From Isoperla grammatica (lineage: Eukaryota; Arthropoda; Insecta; Plecoptera; Perlodidae), in contig OX246745.1 of the NCBI GenBank assembly GCA_945910005.1, forward strand, positions 43,542,251-43,606,250: 64,000 nt of DNA, in the 5' to 3' direction. Positions 52,401-63,229 of the stretch are shown piece by piece; position 1 is the first letter of the stretch, and the number at the start of each line of letters is the position of its first letter. The position numbers were made by a program, and so were the translations under genes. The notes under the pieces were generated by a model, which saw only the letters and a list, made by a program, of their open reading frames with translations, did no database searches and was not told the DNA's origin.

Positions 52401-55400
52401 GTAGCGCCCTCTTGGTCTCGTACCTCGGCTGCCGGGGATCTCTGGGGTTGGTCAGCGACTACTACAGTAGCGCCCTCTTGGTCTCGTACCTCGGCTGCCG
52501 GGGATCTCTGGGGTTGGTCAGTGACTACGACAGTAGCGCCTTCTTGGTTTTGTACCTCGGCTGCCGGGGATCTCTGGGGTTGGTCAGGGAGAGTAGCACC
52601 CTTTTGGTGTATGTATGGAAGAATGTTGCAATTGTCGTCCAAGTCAGTAGTCCCTGTAGCTCGTCGACCGGTGTCTGGTATATTTAGGCCAGTTGTACTG
52701 GTTGGTAACATATACTGGAGCGGTTTGGTGGCCTATTTCTCATTAGACCCATACACTTTGTACAACAACACAAAACCATTTGGAAATGTTGCAATTGTCA
52801 GTAACCTAATATATAAACGACGTTGTAGTTAGCGGACGCGTGTAGAACTATGTTTTTCGACGCCTGGACCGACGCCGGGCGTCGTTTACACATTGACTCA
52901 CTTGAGACGCTCTAGGCGTTGCCACAAGAGTCACAAAGACTTGAAACAAACTCCAGTACATTGCCGGCTTTTGTATCTAACTATGCCTTTTATTGCAATA
53001 GGATTTTTTATAAAACGTCTTTGTTGAATGATCCATTATTGTAACATTTCGTACTTTTTTCGAAAAGCGCCTAATATTCAGCCGCCTCTCACATCTAAAC
53101 CACTAATATTTTGTTAAGCACACTGCATAGATTTTAATTGCGGAATATAAAGGGGAACATACACTTGTTTCTTAAAACGGTTTGTTATGAATGGATTGGA
53201 AGCTATTAACTGTTATGTGGCACAATGCGTAGGCAGTTAGTGGCGCGCGCAACAAACGGTTTGAACTAAGAAATCCACTACAGCTTTCTTGTAGAACCAG
53301 TTTATTACTCAGGAACTCAGGATAGAGATAAAACAAAAGTAAAGCTCTCATAATTGTCTTAAAAATAATTTTTCTTGTTAGGGGTGGACAAATATAAGGA
53401 TCTTTAATAAAATGCCACAAATTAACCACATTTATGAAAACTTATACGCTCATATTTCTCCATTGTATTTTAAGTTGTGAACGGAAAAACTTACTATGAA
53501 ATAGAAGATTCGTATTTAAGCCAGGGTTGTCCAACGTGTTATCATATTTTGTGCTGACAGACTGTAGTGATTATTTCTAAAATGCTCGTGAGTTTGTTTC
53601 AGTATATATAGATTTTTAAGTATGCAAAGTATTAATATTAATTTCATCTACAAAAAATGTATATAACTAATACGCCAAGGCCGGTTCTAGAGGAGGCCTA
53701 TCTGGCCAGTATCTGAACCAAAGTGAAGTTTGACGCCCTTTCTACGTTAAATTAATCAATGGGGGTGTTGGGGGGTTGCCCCCCAGCTTATGCGGGTACG
53801 GACATAGTCCTGGGAAAAAATGATTCTTAGGGTGTTTGAACTATTTTAATGATATTTAGGTTCACAAAAAATACTTGTTTAGCTAAAGGAAACTAAATAT
53901 TATACACACAAAGAAAATAAACAAAGTCAGTAGGCATAATATGGCTCTTTTCTTTACTTCCAAAAGATCATCCTATTAACGTGTGTAAAATAGAGGTCAG
54001 CATTCGCCTGGAATCGAAATTGTTGAAAAAATCGCTAACGTAATGAGTTCCAAAACGAATCTAACTTCTCAGACTTGTTTAATACGCTATAACGGAGCCT
54101 TAATAAAAATTGTTAAAATACTACAAGGTTTTTTTTTATCCAGTGACGTACCCAGGAATATATTTCGGGGGGCTGCCCAGAGTGGGACATAACTGTTAAA
54201 AGGTATTCCTCAATTGTGCGGTAGGCAATTTTGTGGAAAAGTCCGTATTTTTGAAATAGATGTACAGTTGTACAAAGAGCTAACAATTGTTCGAGCTTAG
54301 ATTAGTACAGTCGTTTTCTTATACCTATTAGCCTATAATGTTAAAGAATGTATTGTCTAATGAAACTAAAGATTATACAAACAAAGATAGTTACGTCTTA
54401 GTGTCCTGAAGTTTTTTCTTGAAGCTATCAGCACTGTAGAAACACTTTTCTATTAGGCAATTTCTCAATTTTCTTTGAAACATGTTCACCTTTGTAACAC
54501 TATTTATTTCATTGGGTAAGTAGTTGAACAGTATCTTCCCTGAATGGGCAGGGGCTTCGTCAGTAATCTTCAACTTAGTTTCTGTCATGTGTAGGTTGGC
54601 TCTGTTCCGTGTATTGTGCTGATGGGTATCGAGTTTTTCAGAAAAGCATCATGGGACAGCATCATGGTTCACGCACATACATTATGGTAGCATAAATGTA
54701 CTTGGAAGGGACAGTAAGAATTTTTAGTTAGTTCAAATGTTCTTTACATGTTTGCATTGGTTTAGGTTTAATATACTGTATTGCCCTCTTTTGTAGCCTA
54801 AATTAATATGCCATAATTTATATGATTAGATAAGTGCATGGCATACAGATTTTAGTATGGTTATATTGTAGTATTGTTTCAGTTGTTTTATTACAAATAT
54901 ACCGGAAATGATCTTCTTAGCAATGAATTATACGCGGTCATCCCATGTCAGGTTTTATCAATTTATATCACCAAAACTGTTGCTACACTTACCTGCTCTA
55001 ACTCTTGTTCTCGTATAAATATGTCAACTTCCCTTCTGTGTTTGTTACCTGGGTTGAAGACCATTACATATGTTCTACTCGAATTTACTTTAAGACAGTT
55101 GTTTTCAAATTGTTGCACTACGTTGTTTGTTTCAACAAAAGCATCGACCTCAAAGTCCCTCAATTGTGTTATGAGATTGTTTTATGCTGCTTCACTAATA
55201 AAGATTTGTTACTAATTATGCACAATCCTGGATTTAGCGGGGAAATATTCCATTCGCCACTGGATGAGCTTGCCATTTTGCATTACACTAATATTAATGT
55301 AAATGAATAACCTGAAAGCCATGGTTAATCGAAGTTTCAGTCGTTCAGAGTAGCCTAAAAAATATATTAAAAATAGAAAATCACGCCGAAACTATTTTCA

Positions 55401-58400
55401 TGCCGTATATTAGTATGTTTATGCACATGTATGTATATGTGTATGTTTCTAGTAAGAGAATGGACTAGAAATTCCTAATAGAAATGTACTTGGCGTGTCT
55501 ATATTTAGGTCCAAACTACTTGTTGCCAGATTTAAAACAAAATAAACAATATGTATTTAATTACGAGAATTATCTTCATTGATATTATTATTGTTACTTA
55601 TAAGTATGCCTCCTTGAGGTGGTTCACACTTTTATGATACGCAAGCAGATGATACTAGTGAAAGTATTTGTACTGTGAAAGATCTTATCATATATATAAT
55701 ATCATATATATCATATATAACTTATCTTCATTATGATGACACACGAAACACTCCCACTCGCGCGCTGGACACTTATCTTCATTATGATGACACACGAAAC
55801 ACTCCCACTCGCGCGCTGGACACTTATCTTCATTATGATGACACACGAAACACTCCCACTCGCGCGCTGGACACTTATCTTCATTATGATGACACACGAA
55901 ACACTCCCACTCGCGCGCTGGACACTTATCTTCATTATGATGACACACGAAACACTCCCACTCGCGCGCTGGACACTTATCTTCATTATGATGACACACG
56001 AAACACTCCCACTCGCGCGCTGGACACTTATCTACATTATGATGACACACGAAACACTCCCACTCGCGCGCTGGACACTTATCTTCATTATGATGACACA
56101 CGAAACACTCCCACTCGCGCGCTGGACACTTATCTTCATTATGATGACACACGAAACACTCCCACTCGCGCGCTGGACACTTATCTTCATTATGATGACA
56201 CACGAAACACTCCCACTCGCGCGCTGGACACTTATCTTCATTATGATGACACACGAAACACTCCCACTCGCGCGCTGGACACTTATCTTCATTATGATGA
56301 CACACGAAACACTCCCACTCGCGCGCTGGACACTTATCTTCATTATGATGACACACGAAACACTCCCACTCGCGCGCTGGACACTTACCTTCATTATGAT
56401 GACACACGAAACACTCCCACTCGCGCGCTGGACACTTATCTACATTATGATGACACACGAAACACTCCCACTCGCGCGCTGGACACTTATCTTCATTATG
56501 ATGACACACGAAACACTCCCACTCGCGCGCTGGACACTTATCTTCATTATGATGACACACGAAACACTCCCACTCGCGCGCTGGACACTTATCTTCATTA
56601 TGATGACACACGAAACACTCCCACTCGCGCGCTGGACACTTATCTTCATTATGATGACACACGAAACACTCCCACTCGCGCGCTGGACACTTATCTTCAT
56701 TATGATGACACACGAAACACTCCCACTCGCGCGCTGGACACTTATCTTCATTATGATGACACACGAAACACTCCCACTCGCGCGCTGGACACTTATCTTC
56801 ATTATGATGACACACGAAACACTCCCACTCGCGCGCTGGACACTTATCTTCATTATGATGACACACGAAACACTCCCACTCGCGCGCTGGACACTTATCT
56901 ACATTATGATGACACACGAAACACTCCCACTCGCGCGCTGGACACTTATCTTCATTATGATGACACACGAAACACTCCCACTCGCGCGCTGGACACTTAT
57001 CTTCATTATGATGACACACGAAACACTCCCACTCGCGCGCTGGACACTTATCTACATTATGATGACACACGAAACACTCCCACTCGCGCGCTGGACACTT
57101 ATCTTCATTATGATGACACACGAAACACTCCCACTCGCGCGCTGGACACTTATCTTCATTATGATGACACACGAAACACTCCCACTCGCGCGCTGGACAC
57201 TTATCTACATTATGATGACACACGAAACACTCCCACTCGCGCGCTGGACACTTATCTTCATTATGATGACACACGAAACACTCCCACTCGCGCGCTGGAC
57301 ACTTATCTTCATTATGATGACACACGAAACACTCCCACTCGCGCGCTGGACACTTATCTTCATTATGATGACACACGAAACACTCCCACTCGCGCGCTGG
57401 ACACTTATCTTCATTATGATGACACACGAAACACTCCGACTCGCGCGCTGGACACTTATCTTCATTATGATGACACACGAAACACTCCGACTCGCGCGCT
57501 GGACACTTATCTTCATTATGATGACACACGAAACACTCCCACTCGCGCGCTGGACACTTATCTTCATTATGATGACACACGAAACACTCCCACTCGCGCG
57601 CTGGACACTTATCTACATTATGATGACACACGAAACACTCCCACTCGCGCGCTGGACACTTATCTTCATTATGATGACACACGAAACACTCCCACTCGCG
57701 CGCTGGACACTTATCTTCATTATGATGACACACGAAACACTCCCACTCGCGCGCTGGACACTTATCTTCATTATGATGACACACGAAACACTCCCACTCG
57801 CGCGCTGGACACTTATCTTCATTATGATGACACACGAAACACTCCCACTCGCGCGCTGGACACTTATCTACATTATGATGACACACGAAACACTCCCACT
57901 CGCGCGCTGGACACTTATCTTCATTATGATGACACACGAAACACTCCCACTCGCGCGCTGGACACTTATCTACATTATGATGACACACGAAACACTCCCA
58001 CTCGCGCGCTGGACACTTATCTACATTATGATGACACACGAAACACTCCCACTCGCGCGCTGGACACTTATCTTCATTATGATGACACACGAAACACTCC
58101 CACTCGCGCGCTGGACACTTATCTTCATTATGATGACACACGAAACACTCCCACTCGCGCGCTGGACACTTATCTTCATTATGATGACACACGAAACACT
58201 CCCACTCGCGCGCTGGACACTTATCTTCATTATGATGACACACGAAACACTCCCACTCGCGCGCTGGACACTTATCTACATTATGATGACACACGAAACA
58301 CTCCCACTCGCGCGCTGGACACTTATCTTCATTATGATGACACACGAAACACTCCCACTCGCGCGCTGGACACTTATCTTCATTATGATGACACACGAAA

Positions 58401-61400
58401 CACTCCCACTCGCGCGCTGGACACTTATCTTCATTATGATGACACACGAAACACTCCCACTCGCGCGCTGGACACTTATCTACATTATGATGACACACGA
58501 AACACTCCCACTCGCGCGCTGGACACTTATCTTCATTATGATGACACACGAAACACTCCCACTCGCGCGCTGGACACTTATCTTCATTATGATGACACAC
58601 GAAACACTCCGACTCGCGCGCTGGACACTTATCTTCATTATGATGACACACGAAACACTCCGACTCGCGCGCTGGACACTTATCTTCATTATGATGACAC
58701 ACGAAACACTCCCACTCGCGCGCTGGACACTTATCTTCATTATGATGACACACGAAACACTCCCACTCGCGCGCTGGACACTTATCTACATTATGATGAC
58801 ACACGAAACACTCCCACTCGCGCGCTGGACACTTATCTTCATTATGATGACACACGAAACACTCCCACTCGCGCGCTGGACACTTATCTTCATTATGATG
58901 ACACACGAAACACTCCCACTCGCGCGCTGGACACTTATCTTCATTATGATGACACACGAAACACTCCCACTCGCGCGCTGGACACTTATCTACATTATGA
59001 TGACACACGAAACACTCCCACTCGCGCGCTGGACACTTATCTTCATTATGATGACACACGAAACACTCCCACTCGCGCGCTGGACACTTATCTTCATTAT
59101 GATGACACACGAAACACTCCGACTCGCGCGCTGGACACTTATCTTCATTATGATGACACACGAAACACTCCGACTCGCGCGCTGGACACTTATCTTCATT
59201 ATGATGACACACGAAACACTCCCACTCGCGCGCTGGACACTTATCTTCATTATGATGACACACGAAACACTCCGACTCGCGCGCTGGACACTTATCTTCA
59301 TTATGATGACACACGAAACACTCCGACTCGCGCGCTGGACACTTATCTTCATTATGATGACACACGAAACACTCCCACTCGCGCGCTGGACACTTATCTT
59401 CATTATGATGACACACGAAACACTCCCACTCGCGCGCTGGACACTTATCTACATTATGATGACACACGAAACACTCCCACTCGCGCGCTGGACACTTATC
59501 TTCATTATGATGACACACGAAACACTCCCACTCGCGCGCTGGACACTTATCTTCATTATGATGACACACGAAACACTCCCACTCGCGCGCTGGACACTTA
59601 TCTTCATTATGATGACACACGAAACACTCCCACTCGCGCGCTGGACACTTATCTTCATTATGATGACACACGAAACACTCCCACTCGCGCGCTGGACACT
59701 TATCTTCATTATGATGACACACGAAACACTCCCACTCGCGCGCTGGACACTTATCTTCATTATGATGACACACGAAACACTCCCACTCGCGCGCTGGACA
59801 CTTATCTACATTATGATGACACACGAAACACTCCCACTCGCGCGCTGGACACTTATCTTCATTATGATGACACACGAAACACTCCCACTCGCGCGCTGGA
59901 CACTTATCTTCATTATGATGACACACGAAACACTCCGACTCGCGCGCTGGACACTTATCTTCATTATGATGACACACGAAACACTCCGACTCGCGCGCTG
60001 GACACTTATCTTCATTATGATGACACACGAAACACTCCCACTCGCGCGCTGGACACTTATCTTCATTATGATGACACACGAAACACTCCCACTCGCGCGC
60101 TGGACACTTATCTACATTATGATGACACACGAAACACTCCCACTCGCGCGCTGGACACTTATCTTCATTATGATGACACACGAAACACTCCCACTCGCGC
60201 GCTGGACACTTATCTTCATTATGATGACACACGAAACACTCCCACTCGCGCGCTGGACACTTATCTTCATTATGATGACACACGAAACACTCCCACTCGC
60301 GCGCTGGACACTTATCTACATTATGATGACACACGAAACACTCCCACTCGCGCGCTGGACACTTATCTTCATTATGATGACACACGAAACACTCCCACTC
60401 GCGCGCTGGACACTTATCTTCATTATGATGACACACGAAACACTCCGACTCGCGCGCTGGACACTTATCTTCATTATGATGACACACGAAACACTCCGAC
60501 TCGCGCGCTGGACACTTATCTTCATTATGATGACACACGAAACACTCCCACTCGCGCGCTGGACACTTATCTTCATTATGATGACACACGAAACACTCCG
60601 ACTCGCGCGCTGGACACTTATCTTCATTATGATGACACACGAAACACTCCGACTCGCGCGCTGGACACTTATCTTCATTATGATGACACACGAAACACTC
60701 CCACTCGCGCGCTGGACACTTATCTTCATTATGATGACACACGAAACACTCCCACTCGCGCGCTGGACACTTATCTACATTATGATGACACACGAAACAC
60801 TCCCACTCGCGCGCTGGACACTTATCTTCATTATGATGACACACGAAACACTCCCACTCGCGCGCTGGACACTTATCTTCATTATGATGACACACGAAAC
60901 ACTCCCACTCGCGCGCTGGACACTTATCTTCATTATGATGACACACGAAACACTCCCACTCGCGCGCTGGACACTTATCTTCATTATGATGACACACGAA
61001 ACACTCCCACTCGCGCGCTGGACACTTATCTTCATTATGATGACACACGAAACACTCCCACTCGCGCGCTGGACACTTATCTTCATTATGATGACACACG
61101 AAACACTCCCACTCGCGCGCTGGACACTTATCTTCATTATGATGACACACGAAACACTCCCACTCGCGCGCTGGACACTTATCTTCATTATGATGACACA
61201 CGAAACACTCCCACTCGCGCGCTGGACACTTATCTACATTATGATGACACACGAAACACTCCCACTCGCGCGCTGGACACTTATCTTCATTATGATGACA
61301 CACGAAACACTCCCACTCGCGCGCTGGACACTTATCTTCATTATGATGACACACGAAACACTCCCACTCGCGCGCTGGACACTTATCTACATTATGATGA

Positions 61401-63008
61401 CACACGAAACACTCCCACTCGCGCGCTGGACACTTATCTTCATTATGATGACACACGAAACACTCCCACTCGCGCGCTGGACACTTATCTTCATTATGAT
61501 GACACACGAAACACTCCCACTCGCGCGCTGGACACTTATCTTCATTATGATGACACACGAAACACTCCCACTCGCGCGCTGGACACTTATCTTCATTATG
61601 ATGACACACGAAACACTCCCACTCGCGCGCTGGACACTTATCTACATTATGATGACACACGAAACACTCCCACTCGCGCGCTGGACACTTATCTTCATTA
61701 TGATGACACACGAAACACTCCCACTCGCGCGCTGGACACTTATCTTCATTATGATGACACACGAAACACTCCCACTCGCGCGCTGGACACTTATCTTCAT
61801 TATGATAACGACCGCAGCGACGACACGACTTTTTAGTTGAGACTTGGCTTGACGACTGACGACTTCTGTCTTGATCTTCCGTACGTTTACGACGCTGACC
61901 GTTTCGGGACGTGATGTACCGCTAATTGTGACAGCTTGGACTGGTTTTACGCTAGTTCCATGTTAAGGGCTATCGAGCTGGCTTCCTCGAATGTTAAAGA
62001 CTTCTCCATTAGTAGTTTTCGCCTGATACTATCCGACTGTAGACCACAGACCAACCGATCTCGAAGCGCTTGATCAAGGGAATCATTGAACTCACAGTGT
62101 TCAGACAACTGCTTGATGGTCACGATGAAATTACCTATTGAATCACCCTCCTTTTGTTTACAACAATGAAAGTGATAACGCTCTGAGATTACGAGACGTT
62201 TCGGGGCGAAATGTTGCTTCAGAATTGTAGTAATGTCCGTAAAACTTACTTCGGACGGCTTTCTAGGCATTAACACATTTTTCAGGGTTGCGTATGTAGT
62301 TGCGACACACAGTGTTATAAACATCGGCACTTTGATCTTGTCGGCAACTATATCATTCAGCACGAAAAATTGTTCTAGACGCTCTAAATACGACACAATA
62401 TCCTCCTTTTCTAATGAAAAAGCTTCCATGGACTTGACAATCGGTGACTTTTTATCCATGGTGATCCCATCCTAGTCGCCAATATGTGGTGTACCCTATC
62501 AGGATACGGGACACGTCCAATAATAACCAGTCAAATGTAGGTAGGCAAGAGTAGACGTTTATTGTGATCCTACCCCGACAGCTTCAGCCGAACGACTCCG
62601 AGCTGCTATCATGCAACTTACTACCAGAGATACAGTAGGGGTAGGAGGGGGAAGGCGTGGTCACATGACGACACCACATCATGTATTGGCGGTCTGTTAC
62701 CCTTTCTGTTTCCCTTTCCCTCCAATATTTACCTAATATTACAAATCAGTAATAAAAAAATAATAAAGAATTGTACTTTACTGCCAAATTACTTTTTTTG
62801 CTCCCGCCTGGAACACACGCAGCCCGCCGAGGGTGTTGCAACATTGGTTACAATTAATCGCTTTTACTTTATCTTTTTGTCGTTCGAGGAGTCGACTCCT
62901 ACCCGACTCCTAAGGCTCAGGAGCCGACTCCAATATTTACTACCCGATGTCATCACTAATTGATATATTGTACTCTAATGCTAAATGTGGAAAGTCCCTT
63001 AGCTTGGA

Positions 63009-63065
<57 letters not shown>

Positions 63066-63081
63066 TAATAATAATAATAAC

Positions 63082-63122
<41 letters not shown>

Positions 63123-63159
63123 TAATAATAATAATAATAATAATGTTAATAGTAATAAA

Positions 63160-63229
<70 letters not shown>

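Larger units (their letters stand above)
55721..62743 (-). mobile_element. Truncated Ty3-type element whose Gag zinc knuckle has become a 51-bp array
   Basis: On the - strand: LTR (62743-62485), primer-binding site (62481-62464), gag from 62459, a degraded gag linker, one knuckle CRRCGRYHNEDKC, then about 119 tandem copies of the second-knuckle region down to 55721. Pol and the second LTR are missing. Nothing resembling them was seen between the array and 54391. The gag and LTR sequences differ from the element at 33981-38451, so this is another family. Confidence 0.85.

Noticed and set aside
47301..52832. + strand open frames through the 66-bp array, up to 1,785 codons
   Set aside because: Same cause: 66 is a multiple of three. 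Variant sites fall on residue-changing positions in these frames.
55675..61840. Giant + strand open frames (about 2,050 codons) through the 51-bp array
   Set aside because: The unit is 51 bp, a multiple of three, and lacks stops in several frames. The - strand frame is the one continuous with gag, so the + strand frames are by-products.
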